Below are positions 8,201-14,880 of a stretch of DNA of 36,951 nucleotides, in pieces; position 1 is the stretch's first letter, and each line of letters opens with the position of its first letter. The stretch comes from Clostridia bacterium (GTDB taxonomy: Bacteria; Bacillota; Clostridia; Oscillospirales; CAG-272). The translations under genes and the position numbers were made by a program. The DNA lies in assembly GCA_017453255.1 (NCBI GenBank), contig JAFTKN010000011.1:1-36951 (forward strand), written 5' to 3'. Below the pieces are notes generated by a model. That model did not search any database. It saw nothing but the letters and a program-made list of their open reading frames with translations, and was not told the DNA's origin.

Positions 8201-8859
8201 TATGGATCTTCGGTGGTGACGGTTGGGCTTACGACATCGGCTTCGGTGGTCTTGACCACGTGCTTGCTTCTGGTGAGGACGTAAACGTAATGGTATTTGA
8301 TACTGAGGTTTACTCTAACACAGGTGGACAGGCATCTAAGGCTTCTAACATTGGTCAGGTTGCTCAATTTGCAGCAGCTGGTAAGGCTATTGGTAAGAAG
8401 AATCTTGCTGAAATCGCTATGTCCTATGGCTATGTATATGTAGCTCAAATCGCTATGGGTGCTGATCCTAACCAGACAATTAAGGCTATTGCTGAGGCTG
8501 AGGCTTACAATGGTCCATCACTCATTATCGGCTATGCTCCATGTGAAATGCACGGACTTAAGGGTGGTATGACTAACTGTCAGGGCGAAATGAAGAAGGC
8601 TGTTGAGGCTGGATATTGGGATCTCTTCAGATACAATCCACAGCTTAAGGCTGAGGGCAAGAATCCATTTACACTTGACTCTAAGGAGCCAACAGGTGAC
8701 TACCGTGCATTCTTGACTAACGAAACACGTTACAGCCGTCTTGCACAGCAATTCCCAGAAAGAGCAGAAAAGCTCTTTGCAGAGAGCGAAGAGGCAGCAA
8801 AGGCTAAGTACGAAAGACTTAAGAGATTTGTAACTCTTTATGCTCCAGAGGAAAAATAA
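5260..8859 (+). CDS. nifJ: Pyruvate:ferredoxin (flavodoxin) oxidoreductase
   Basis: This 1199-residue single-chain enzyme oxidises pyruvate and CoA to acetyl-CoA and CO2, with ferredoxin or flavodoxin as acceptor. It is the central link between glycolysis and fermentation in anaerobes. The domains run in the standard order: pyrimidine-binding (ITPSSVMAE near residue 28), C-terminal transketolase-like, gamma/EKR, 2x[4Fe-4S] ferredoxin and TPP-binding. The ferredoxin motifs are C697-x2-C700-x2-C703-x3-C707 and C754-x2-C757-x2-C760-x3-C764. The proximal cluster ligands are C831, C834, C859 and C1095. The TPP motif begins GGDGW at 985-989 and continues to NTGGQ. The gene is monocistronic, with its own promoter, GGAGG site and terminator. 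Codon use is visibly more selective (many GGT, GCT, AAG) than in its neighbours, as expected for a very highly expressed gene. All key residues are present. Confidence 0.97.
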   Translation: MITRKKQSMDGNTAAATVSYAFTEVAAIYPITPSSVMAELTDSWSATGLKNIFGEQVKVTEMQSEAGAAGTVHGSLAAGALTTTYTASQGLLLMIPNMYKIAGELLPNVIHVSARCVASHALNIFGDHSDVYACRQTGYAMMACTNPQEVMDLGAVAHLSTIKGRVPVLNFFDGFRTSHEIQKIEVWDYKDLEEMVDKDAIQAFRSRSINPEHPVLRGSAENGDIFFQHREACNTYYDNFPAIVEEYMDKVNEKLGSDYKLFNYYGAEDADRVIVAMGSVCDVCEEVIDYLNAKGEKVGLVKVRLYRPFVADKLYEAIPATAKKIAVLDRTKEPGSLGEPLYLDVVSALAIKGSKAKVVGGRYGLGSKDTTPASIFAVYENLKKREPKANFTIGIVDDVTGLSLPEKVAPDTSAQGTISCKFWGLGGDGTVGANKNSIKIIGDYTDKFIQAYFQYDSKKTGGVTISHLRFGDKQIKSPYYITKADFVACHNPSYMLKGYKIVNDVKPGGTFLLNCQWSVEDLEKNLPNEVKKYIATNDINFYIVNAIDKAVEIGMGKRTNTILQSAFFTLANIMPIDEAIEKMKYMAKKSYLKKGEAVVEMNYKAIDAGKDALVKVNVPEAWKTIKATSKKEKVEGKREDLVKYVENVLLPVSKMEGDKLPVSAFVDYVDGTFPQGAAAYEKRGVAVLVPEWIPENCIQCNNCAYVCPHATIRPFALNADEAKKAPKATKYTAKMIGKGCEDYKFTMAVSPLDCMGCGLCVNVCPVAIKAKANGTPEKTAIRMVPQASQMDQQAPFDYAVANVSKKDLPFAEVSVKGSQFNQPLLEFSGSCAGCAETSYARLITQLFGERMYISNATGCSSIWGGSAPATPYTVNKDSGRGPAWANSLFEDNAEHGLGMYLGQKTIREKLIGKVKAMAESDKASDELKSAIANYVDTKDNGKANEEATKALIVELEKAEAQGCPVAKEILAEKTYLSKKSVWIFGGDGWAYDIGFGGLDHVLASGEDVNVMVFDTEVYSNTGGQASKASNIGQVAQFAAAGKAIGKKNLAEIAMSYGYVYVAQIAMGADPNQTIKAIAEAEAYNGPSLIIGYAPCEMHGLKGGMTNCQGEMKKAVEAGYWDLFRYNPQLKAEGKNPFTLDSKEPTGDYRAFLTNETRYSRLAQQFPERAEKLFAESEEAAKAKYERLKRFVTLYAPEEK

Positions 8860-8870
8860 TTTAACCTAAT

Positions 8871-8901
8871 AAAAATGCACTCCGAAAGGGGTGCATTTTT
8901 T
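8871..8901 (+). terminator. Intrinsic terminator of nifJ
   Basis: A 13-bp stem with one G-U pair (8871-8883 with 8888-8900), a GAAA tetraloop and a terminal T run begins 12 nt after the nifJ stop. Confidence 0.9.
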
Positions 8902-8909
8902 ACCATTTG

Positions 8910-8992
8910 TTGTGCAATTTTGACAAATTTGATGTATTTTTTTTTTTTTTTTGTTCAACCTGCTTGATTTTTCCACACCTATGTAGTATAGT
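8910..8992 (+). promoter_or_regulatory. T16-tract promoter region of the first surface protein
   Basis: A 27-nt block (8910-8936, ending GATGTA) is followed by 16 consecutive T (8937-8952), 11 nt, a -35 TTGATT (8964-8969), a 17-bp spacer and a -10 TATAGT (8987-8992). The spacer starts TTTCCACA. The same layout occurs at 11035-11112 before the second surface protein, with 21 of 27 bases identical before the T tract. The T tract sits where an UP element would lie, and its length could vary by replication slippage. Confidence 0.7.
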
Positions 8993-9025
8993 TAAACTGA
9001 ATAAATATTATATTTGGAGGAAAAA

Positions 9026-10927
9026 ATGAAAACTAAAATTAAGCTTTTATTTACGTTAGCTATTACAATTTTAGCTGTGTTCGTGCTTTGCTTTGTTTCC
9101 TCAGCAAAGGAAATAACAGTTGGCTCTGAGGGATGTGATTATACTGGCGTAAACAATGCCGTTAGTAATGCAAGTGACGGAGACACTATCATTATTAAAA
9201 CAGACGTATCAGGTGGTACTATAAGCTGGACTAAGTCCTTGACTTATATCTTAGAGGCAAACTGGACTAACATTGGTGATAGTAATGCAGCAGTGGATAC
9301 TGCTGGCAAGACAATTTCTGTATATGCTCGTGGTGGAAACAGAACTATGTCCTTTAAGGGTGACTGTCTTTTTAACGCTTATGGTGGTTCTGATACAACA
9401 GGTACGATTATAAGCTTCGGCGGTGAAGAAGACTACATCTTAAAGCTTGATGTGTCAGGAGTTACAAGACGCTTTTTATATGGCTTTACTGGCGCAACTG
9501 TAAACTTTTATAAGGGTACACACTTTACAGGCGGTACATTTACCACAGGCGAGGTAAATATTGACTGTAATGTGTTCAATATGTATGACGGTGCCGAAAT
9601 ATACGGAAACAGAGAGTGGAAAGAGGCTGTAATCGGCTTTATCGTTGCAAGAGAGGCTATAAACATTTATGGCGGTAAGATTTACGGAAACGTAATTAAG
9701 TCAGGTGGCTACGCAATGATAAGATGCGAGGGTGCCTTTAATATGTATGGTGGAGAAATCTACAACAATTACAATCTCTACGCATCTTCAGGTAGCGACC
9801 ACGGTCCTGGCCTTATCAATGCTGTAACTCAAAATATTTATGGTGGTAAGATTTATAATAACTATCAAGCAAAGGGAAGTAGCTCTTATGGTGGAACAGT
9901 GTTTGGATCAAGAACTGCTGAAAGCAAGGCGGACAAGTCAACTCCATGCCATGCATATTTCATTGATTCATGTGTTTATGGTAACTACTGCTTTAAACAA
10001 GTAACAGCAATTTCCTCAACCAACTTTGATACTTATTTTGAAACACTTTTAAATGGTGCATACAATGTAAAGGACAAATCCTTTATGTCAATAGTTGACT
10101 TCCAAAGAACCTCGAAGGGAAATGAAACATTATTTAACCATTCTGCAATTTTCTTTACAAGTGATGCACTTGGTGTTGTTGAGGCGTTTATGATAAACAG
10201 CGACGGCACACTTGCTAAAGCTTATACAGGTACAACAGAAATTGCTATACCAAGCAATTATAGCTGGACAACTAAATCAAATTACTGTGAAGTAGTAACA
10301 CCTGTAACAGACGCACAGGGCACATACTATGTAGCAGTTGCTCATATTTATGCAGAGGACGACCATAACTGTGAAACAGGTGATATTTGCTCTGTATGTA
10401 ATGCACAAACAGAGGGTATGACACACAAAATTGTTGAAGCAATCGTATATGCAAATGGTGTTTTCGAGGCTGGTGTATATACACACGAGTGCACAAATGA
10501 GGGATGCACAGCTGTTGACGAAAGCAAGGAAACAGCACAGCTATTCAAGTGGATAGGTTATTCAAGGAGTGAAATCGTTGGCTCAGAGGCTATTATGAAT
10601 AGCTTTGGAGTAAATCGCACAGCACTCGAAGAATACAATAAGTACGCAGATGAAAAGATTACAGAGTATGGCTTGACTGCTGCAAGAGCCGAAGCAGTAA
10701 CAAATGGTGACATATTTGCATCAAGCACAGGCGTTAGTGTTGATTTTACAAATAGGGGTTATGACGTGTTTGAAATAAAGGTATCAGGCTTAATAGATGA
10801 TACAAAAAAGGGTACTGCACTTTATGTAACTGCATATATTGAAATTGATGATGCTATCTACTATGCAGAAAATGGTAAATTGGTGTCTAAATTAACAGAA
10901 TCAATTAATTATAATTCAATCTCTTAA
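9026..10927 (+). CDS. Secreted beta-helix-like surface protein with shared C-terminal module
   Basis: The product has 633 residues from the ATG at 9026, chosen because GGAGG (9016-9020) sits just before it. An in-frame TTG at 9014 overlaps that site. Residues 1-27 form a signal peptide (KTKIKLLFTLAITILAVFVL, cleavage near SSA-KE). Residues of about 30-300 contain recurring short units (NIYGGKIYGN, NMYGGEIYNNY, NIYGGKIYNNY) typical of right-handed parallel beta-helix proteins. Around 445-490 are His/Cys-containing segments (CETGDICSVCNAQTEGMTH, THECTNEGC) that recur in Clostridia surface proteins. Residues of about 506-633 form a module also found at the end of the 11151-13289 protein. No LPXTG, SLH or other anchor motif is visible. 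It is probably exported to the cell surface, where it may bind or process polysaccharide. No catalytic site was recognised. Confidence 0.75.
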   Translation: MKTKIKLLFTLAITILAVFVLCFVSSAKEITVGSEGCDYTGVNNAVSNASDGDTIIIKTDVSGGTISWTKSLTYILEANWTNIGDSNAAVDTAGKTISVYARGGNRTMSFKGDCLFNAYGGSDTTGTIISFGGEEDYILKLDVSGVTRRFLYGFTGATVNFYKGTHFTGGTFTTGEVNIDCNVFNMYDGAEIYGNREWKEAVIGFIVAREAINIYGGKIYGNVIKSGGYAMIRCEGAFNMYGGEIYNNYNLYASSGSDHGPGLINAVTQNIYGGKIYNNYQAKGSSSYGGTVFGSRTAESKADKSTPCHAYFIDSCVYGNYCFKQVTAISSTNFDTYFETLLNGAYNVKDKSFMSIVDFQRTSKGNETLFNHSAIFFTSDALGVVEAFMINSDGTLAKAYTGTTEIAIPSNYSWTTKSNYCEVVTPVTDAQGTYYVAVAHIYAEDDHNCETGDICSVCNAQTEGMTHKIVEAIVYANGVFEAGVYTHECTNEGCTAVDESKETAQLFKWIGYSRSEIVGSEAIMNSFGVNRTALEEYNKYADEKITEYGLTAARAEAVTNGDIFASSTGVSVDFTNRGYDVFEIKVSGLIDDTKKGTALYVTAYIEIDDAIYYAENGKLVSKLTESINYNSIS

Positions 10928-10994
10928 TAATAGTTCATAAAAAAGTAACATTTTAAAAGTTTTGTTTAAATTGACAAGAATAAATACTATAAAG

Positions 10995-11025
10995 AGCCTG
11001 CTTTTAGCTGAAGCAGGCTTTTTTT
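10995..11025 (+). terminator. Intrinsic terminator after the first surface protein
   Basis: AGCCTGCTT (10995-11003) pairs with AAGCAGGCT (11011-11019) across a 7-nt loop and runs into seven T. The second surface gene is therefore a separate transcription unit. Confidence 0.88.
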
Positions 11026-11034
11026 ACCTTCTTT

Positions 11035-11112
11035 TTGTACAATATAAACAAAAATGATGTATTTTTTTTTTTTTTTGTGAGACTTGACAGTTTTCCACAT
11101 TAATGTTAAAAT
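11035..11112 (+). promoter_or_regulatory. T15-tract promoter region of the LRR surface protein
   Basis: A 27-nt block (11035-11061) homologous to 8910-8936 is followed by 15 T (11062-11076), 7 nt, a -35 TTGACA (11084-11089), a 17-bp spacer beginning GTTTTCCACA, and a -10 TAAAAT (11107-11112). This is close to the SigA consensus. Compared with the sister region, the T tract is one base shorter and the gap between tract and -35 is 7 instead of 11 nt. Confidence 0.75.
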
Positions 11113-11150
11113 AATTATGTATATTTATTTCGATATAATAGGAGAAATTT

Positions 11151-13289
11151 ATGAAAAAGAAGCTACTTTTAGCCATAGCTATGCTTGTTATAATGGTATT
11201 TACCTTAGCCTTTTTAGTAAGTGCAGAGGAAATTACAGTAAATACAATTACAAGCGAGACCTACGGCACAATTTATCAGCTTAGCGCTGACCCAGGACTT
11301 GATAATGCAGAGCAGTACAAGTCAACTCTGAATAATATTAACGATTTAGGTACAGATGAGGATGCACTCTGTATCCTTTATGATGGTACATATTACTATG
11401 TGTTTCCATCAACATACATCGTTAAGGAAATTACAACAGGAAACCAAATAGGTAAATTCGAAGTCTATGTTGGTACAGATACCGACGCAGGTATTAACAA
11501 TGCAATTACCGAATGGAACACCGCAGAGGGAACAACCCTTCCAACCTTTACCTTAAGTAGTACTTGGGGTAACAGACGTATTGAAGAGCTTGTTCGCTTT
11601 GAGTTTACAAAGGACGTTACGTTTATAGATCGTGACCACTGCTGTATGCGCTCTTACCCATTGCTTAAGGAGGTTCGTTTTCCATATAGCGTATCCTTAA
11701 GTAGAGCAAGAAGCCTTTTCTCAAGTTGTAAAAATTTGACTACGGTTGTTGGCTTTGAAAATCTCACAAATCTAACCGATTCAAGCTATTTTACTGGTTG
11801 TACAGCATTAAAAACTGTTAAGCTACCTTCTGACATAACCACAATTCCAGGCTATATATTCAATGGCTGTACTTCTTTTACAGGCGTTGAAAACTGGGAT
11901 AGCATTAAGGACAATATTACAAGTATAGGAGATAATGCGTTTTATGGTTGCGAATCTCTTGTGTCATTAGATGTGGATAACGGCAAGCTAACTTCAATAG
12001 GCGGTAGTGCGTTTTACAACTGCACAGGCTTAACGTCAATTAAGCTCCCAAATACTGTAACAAGTATTGGTGGCTCTTGCTTCTTTTCTTGTAGTGGACT
12101 TACAAGCTTTGACGTACCCGATTCCTTAGTTACACTTGGTAGCAAGACATTCCAAGGCTGTTCTGGTATTACAAGACTTGAGTTCCCACCAACAACCACA
12201 TCCTTTGGTCAGGACTGCTTTAATGGTTGTACAGCTCTTGAATACATAAACATTCCAAGAGACTGTACGTATATTGGTAATTATACCTTCGCAGGCTGTG
12301 AAAAGGTAAGTATTGATATGTCAGGTGCTAAGAGCCTTAAAAGCACAGGTACAAATAATAGCTGGGGCGTTACAACCTCACTTGTGTTCCCAGAGGGCTT
12401 TGAGACCTGCTCAGGTATTAGTAGTGGTAAGATTACTGAGCTTGTATTCCCAAATTCCACAACCTCACTTGGCATAATTAAGTGTTCTGCACTTCAAGAA
12501 TTTGTAGTGCCTGAGGGCGTAACTGCACTTTCTGACAAGGCATTTGACTACTGTAGTTCATTAACAACAATCACTCTTCCAAGAGGTCTTACATCAATTT
12601 CCACAACAGGTAACACTTCGTTTTTTGGTACAACAAGGACCAATCTTAAGACTGTTATCTACACAGGTAAGGCAGATGATGCAATTTTGACAGACGTATT
12701 AGGTGTGCTTACAGGTGCAACTGTTACAATCGAAAACCATTGTAATGTTTATTATGATGGTGTTCATAAGGAAACAACTGAGCTTACAAAATATTTTGAA
12801 AACGGAACATATGTTTCAAGATTTATCGTAGAATCAGCATGTGGAAACAAGTGTGGAGTTAGCGAAGAGGTTGATAGCGCAGAGGCATTAGTTAAGCTTC
12901 TTGGCTATTCAAAGGCAGAATATACAAGCTCAAGCTCAATTTCTAATAGCTTTGTAGTTAATAACGATGCGATTGCAAAATATAACACCTTAGTTAGCGA
13001 TGAGGAAAAGATTTCAGCCTTCGGATTAATTGCTGCATCTAAGGAGAAAATAGCAGAGGAAAATGAAGGACTTTTGATGAGTGCAAGTGTAAAGGCATCA
13101 GTTGACTTTACAAGCAGAGGCTATGATATTATTTCGATGAAGATAACAAATATCGCAGAAGCAAATTATGCTAAGGAGCTTTACTGCACAATGTACATTT
13201 GTGTAAACGGAAAATACTACTACGCAAATAATACAGATTTCCAAGAAAAAGCTACAGTGTCAGTTACCTATAGTGGTCTTACAGCTTAG
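11151..13289 (+). CDS. BspA-type leucine-rich repeat surface protein
   Basis: This 712-residue protein has a signal peptide at 1-25 (MKKKLLLAIAMLVIMVFTLA, cleavage near SA-EE). After an N-terminal domain (27-150), residues of about 165-505 carry Treponema-type LRR_5 repeats of 22-24 residues, for example LTSIKLPNTVTSIGGSCFFS followed by CSGLTSFDVPDS. In BspA proteins these repeats bind fibronectin, host proteins or other bacteria. The last part of about 128 residues (585-712) is the module shared with the 9026-10927 protein: NSF.VN...A.YN, then SVDFTSRGYDI, then YYYANN. AGGAG precedes the ATG. It is monocistronic with its own T-tract promoter and terminator. It probably serves in adhesion to mucus, host or diet particles. 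The ligand and the anchoring mode are unknown, and no sortase motif is visible. Confidence 0.85.
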   Translation: MKKKLLLAIAMLVIMVFTLAFLVSAEEITVNTITSETYGTIYQLSADPGLDNAEQYKSTLNNINDLGTDEDALCILYDGTYYYVFPSTYIVKEITTGNQIGKFEVYVGTDTDAGINNAITEWNTAEGTTLPTFTLSSTWGNRRIEELVRFEFTKDVTFIDRDHCCMRSYPLLKEVRFPYSVSLSRARSLFSSCKNLTTVVGFENLTNLTDSSYFTGCTALKTVKLPSDITTIPGYIFNGCTSFTGVENWDSIKDNITSIGDNAFYGCESLVSLDVDNGKLTSIGGSAFYNCTGLTSIKLPNTVTSIGGSCFFSCSGLTSFDVPDSLVTLGSKTFQGCSGITRLEFPPTTTSFGQDCFNGCTALEYINIPRDCTYIGNYTFAGCEKVSIDMSGAKSLKSTGTNNSWGVTTSLVFPEGFETCSGISSGKITELVFPNSTTSLGIIKCSALQEFVVPEGVTALSDKAFDYCSSLTTITLPRGLTSISTTGNTSFFGTTRTNLKTVIYTGKADDAILTDVLGVLTGATVTIENHCNVYYDGVHKETTELTKYFENGTYVSRFIVESACGNKCGVSEEVDSAEALVKLLGYSKAEYTSSSSISNSFVVNNDAIAKYNTLVSDEEKISAFGLIAASKEKIAEENEGLLMSASVKASVDFTSRGYDIISMKITNIAEANYAKELYCTMYICVNGKYYYANNTDFQEKATVSVTYSGLTA

Positions 13290-13296
13290 TTAATAT

Positions 13297-13335
13297 AAAA
13301 AACGGAACAGACATTAAAAATGCCTGTTCCTTTTT
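13297..13335. terminator. Bidirectional terminator between the LRR gene and the sigma-like gene
   Basis: GGAACAG (13304-13310) pairs with CTGTTCC (13324-13330), extended by CAT/ATG across one mismatch. It has a T run on the + side (13331-13335) and an A run on the left that becomes T on the minus strand. Confidence 0.75.
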
Positions 13336-13336
13336 A

Positions 13337-13747
13337 TTAAATGACAAGGTTATCCATATTCACAGCAAGCTTTTTGATAATAACACCAACCTTTTTGCGT
13401 ATGCCTTCTTCAGAAAAGCCTAAGTCTAAGCCAATTTGCCAATAGCTTTTTCCATTTATAAAGCAATCCACAATAATTGATTTATCCAAGGCAGGCAAGC
13501 TCTCGATTAAGTGCATATATTTAAGCTCAAGGTCGGTAAGAGCTTCAATTTGTTCCTCAAATCTAAGAGAGGCAAGCTTTGCCCTTTCGCGCTTAATAAC
13601 CCTTGCACGATAGGAATTTTCCTCTAAGCCCTCAAGCATTTTAATGCGTCTTTTGTGTGTTTCGTATGCCTTTTGTAGAACATTAATTGCATGGGTGTTG
13701 ATTTTTAATTGACGTAAATCCTGTCTTATCTTATGTGCACTTGTCAT
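13337..13747 (-). CDS. Small helix-turn-helix protein, sigma-70 region 4 / phage-activator-like
   Basis: The product has 136 residues from the ATG at 13747, which overlaps the preceding gene by 17 nt and has GGGG seven bases upstream. A start at 13774 (145 residues) is also possible. The N-terminal 60 residues are a basic, probably coiled-coil helix (AYETHKRRIKMLEGLEENSY). Residues of about 80-130 look like sigma region 4: LIESLPALDKSIIVDCFING, then KSYWQIGLDLGFSEEGIRKK as helix-turn-helix. Similar small proteins act as late transcription activators (ArpU/RinA type) in Firmicute phages or as orphan sigma-like factors. No phage structural genes are near, so it may be a remnant or a regulator of the zinc-finger gene before it. 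Regulatory targets are unknown. Confidence 0.6.
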   Translation of the reverse strand: MTSAHKIRQDLRQLKINTHAINVLQKAYETHKRRIKMLEGLEENSYRARVIKRERAKLASLRFEEQIEALTDLELKYMHLIESLPALDKSIIVDCFINGKSYWQIGLDLGFSEEGIRKKVGVIIKKLAVNMDNLVI

Positions 13748-14159
13748 TTTTGTACCCCGATGGGAAAGCCCCATTTAAAAAATTACCTTGACGCTCAAAA
13801 TTAAGCGCCCACCATTCAAGCATTGTTTGGTCGTTTTCTAAGTCTGAAATATTATTTTTAGCCTTATACTCCGACAGATGAAAGATGACCTCTCTAAAAA
13901 AGCTGAATCTTTTTACAAAATATTCGTAAAAATCCTTTGTCACACGAATGTTTTTACCTTTACCTAAAAGGTAATAGCTACAGCTTGAATCAAGGCTATC
14001 AAACGGGGACATAGCCATTTCTTCAATGCTAAGAAGCTCTAAAACCTCGCTTACGGTGTAGTTATCAAGCAAGCAATCCGAGTGGAAAAAACTACTTGAC
14101 AATGAAAAGTAACTCTCACCTAAATGAATGATTTGACCGCAGACCTTGCAACGAGTCAA
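13731..14159 (-). CDS. Protein with N-terminal half-LIM-type zinc finger, unknown function
   Basis: This 142-residue protein probably starts at TTG (14157-14159), which GGAGG (14169-14173) precedes at 9 nt. No ATG exists near the N-terminus. Residues 4-28 have the spacing C-x2-C-x17-H-x2-C (CKVCGQ...FHSDC), which resembles the first half of a LIM zinc finger. The rest is acidic and helical, with no recognised domain (SEVLELLSIEEMAMSPFDSL; FVKRFSFFREVIFHLSEYKA). It overlaps the sigma-like gene downstream, so the two are translationally coupled and probably act together. Half-LIM proteins of this size occur in mobile elements of Firmicutes, but I cannot assign a role. Confidence 0.5.
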   Translation of the reverse strand: MTRCKVCGQIIHLGESYFSLSSSFFHSDCLLDNYTVSEVLELLSIEEMAMSPFDSLDSSCSYYLLGKGKNIRVTKDFYEYFVKRFSFFREVIFHLSEYKAKNNISDLENDQTMLEWWALNFERQGNFLNGAFPSGYKNDKCT

Positions 14160-14234
14160 TTTTTTCTACCTCCAATTTTTTTATTCATTTGGGTTAATTG
14201 AAAATACGAAACGGGAAACGTATCTTCTATCTAT

Positions 14235-14263
14235 ATTTTACACCTTGGAAGAATAGAGAGCAA
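14235..14263 (-). promoter_or_regulatory. Candidate promoter of the zinc-finger/sigma-like pair
   Basis: On the minus strand, -35 TTGCTC (14258-14263) and -10 TAAAAT (14235-14240) are 17 bp apart, about 65 nt before the GGAGG of the zinc-finger gene. Confidence 0.45.
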
Positions 14264-14293
14264 GAAAAACATTTTTTCATTAGGGGTAATTTC

Positions 14294-14308
14294 GGGACAC
14301 CTTGTCCC
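14294..14308. promoter_or_regulatory. 15-bp palindrome GGGACA-CCT-TGTCCC, operator-like
   Basis: A perfect 6-bp dyad with 3-nt centre lies 31 nt upstream of the minus-strand promoter candidate. It stands out because the surrounding 250 bases are almost pure A/T. No T run follows on either strand, so a DNA-binding site is more likely than a terminator. Confidence 0.4.
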
Positions 14309-14459
14309 AAAAAAGCAAAAATAACAAGAAAAGCTAAGATTTTACAAAAAATTCACAATTTGAATTTTTTAAAAAAGCTTTATAAAATAAGGCTTTAAAA
14401 GGTCTAAAAAGTAAAAATAAACCTATTTTGGAATATATTAAAAAAATTAAAAAAAGATA

Positions 14460-14488
14460 TTGACATATGCTTTAAAATATGATATTAT
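14460..14488 (+). promoter_or_regulatory. Promoter of the 69-residue peptide gene
   Basis: A -35 TTGACA (14460-14465, perfect consensus) and a -10 TATTAT (14483-14488) are spaced by exactly 17 bp. This should be a strong constitutive promoter. Confidence 0.8.
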
Positions 14489-14533
14489 AGTTACAAGGAT
14501 ATCTCTATACGATTTTAAGAAGGGAGAACAATT

Positions 14534-14743
14534 ATGAAATACGTAAGTCCAGAGTATAATAACGAGGTTTTGACAGCTGGTGAAATCATGAATAATATGG
14601 AATTTTCACCTAACGATATCTCAGAAACAAAGGGTACAGCTGCATCTCTTGGTTATGGTTCAGCAGGCTTGTTCGATGGCGATTCTGCTGATACTGTTTA
14701 TACTAAAGGTCAGTCACACGTTGACATTGAAACATTGTTCTAA
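14534..14743 (+). CDS. Free-standing 69-residue peptide, unknown function
   Basis: This small acidic protein has no cysteine, no signal peptide and no membrane helix: MKYVSPEYNNEVLTAGEIMN, then a Gly/Ser/Ala-rich, Asp-rich second half (AASLGYGSAGLFDGDSADTV). A consensus promoter at 14460-14488, an AGAAGGGAGAA ribosome site and a strong terminator frame it, so it is a deliberate single-gene unit. The opening MK(K)YxxPE followed by an acidic region resembles families of short leader-like peptides common in gut Clostridia, some of which are RiPP precursors. No radical-SAM, cyclase, protease or exporter gene lies nearby, so a RiPP role is only a guess. Its codon use is selective, which suggests good expression. 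Confidence 0.65.
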   Translation: MKYVSPEYNNEVLTAGEIMNNMEFSPNDISETKGTAASLGYGSAGLFDGDSADTVYTKGQSHVDIETLF

Positions 14744-14757
14744 TAGCATAATAAATT

Positions 14758-14786
14758 AGCACACGCAACTTGCGTGTGCTTTTTTT
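14758..14786 (+). terminator. Intrinsic terminator of the peptide gene
   Basis: AGCACACGCA (14758-14767) pairs perfectly with TGCGTGTGCT (14771-14780) across a 3-nt loop, followed by six further T. Confidence 0.9.
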
Positions 14787-14823
14787 AGTTCTATAGAAAT
14801 TTCAAAAAATTTTAACGCCAAAG

Positions 14824-14867
14824 ACGTGAAAATTTGCCACCTCGAATCCGATTCGTTTCATTCACGT
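14824..14867. repeat. Nested inverted repeat, unexplained
   Basis: An outer 7-bp pair ACGTGAA (14824-14830) / TTCACGT (14861-14867) encloses an inner dyad CGAAT-CCG-ATTCG (14843-14855). It lies between two converging terminators, outside any gene, and is richer in G+C than its surroundings. The inner part recalls a tRNA T-arm, but no tRNA fold is possible. It could be a protein-binding site or a decayed repeat. Confidence 0.3.
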
Positions 14868-14880
14868 AAGGCATGGTTAA

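Larger units (their letters stand above)
14174..14459. other. AT-rich intergenic region with short palindromes
   Basis: This is the only stretch longer than 300 bases without a convincing gene (gene-free from 14160 to 14533). A 66-codon reading frame at 14198-14398 is A/T-rich, lysine-rich and has no ribosome site, so it is not called. Visible features are a 5-bp hairpin (14204-14208 with 14219-14223), a minus-strand promoter candidate and the palindrome at 14294-14308. The part from about 14310 to 14459 is nearly pure A/T with no further structure that I can support. Confidence 0.5.

Noticed and set aside
8937..8952. T16 tract read as the tail of a terminator
   Set aside because: No stem precedes it. 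The nifJ terminator is complete 36 bp earlier, and the same tract plus flanks recurs before the second surface gene.
13337..14159. Prophage
   Set aside because: Only two small genes resemble phage-type regulators. No integrase, terminase, structural, lysis gene or att repeat was found.
14198..14398. 66-codon frame in the AT-rich gap
   Set aside because: No ribosome site. Composition is that of random A/T-rich DNA (Lys, Ile, Phe, Asn). It crosses a minus-strand promoter candidate and a palindrome.
14534..14743. RiPP biosynthetic cluster around the small peptide
   Set aside because: The neighbours are a beta-propeller protein, an LRR protein and regulators. No maturation enzyme, protease or dedicated exporter is in reach.
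14836..14870. tRNA-like fragment (T-arm-like CGAATCCGATTCG)
   Set aside because: No acceptor or anticodon stem can be built around it, and the GTTCGA-type consensus is not intact.
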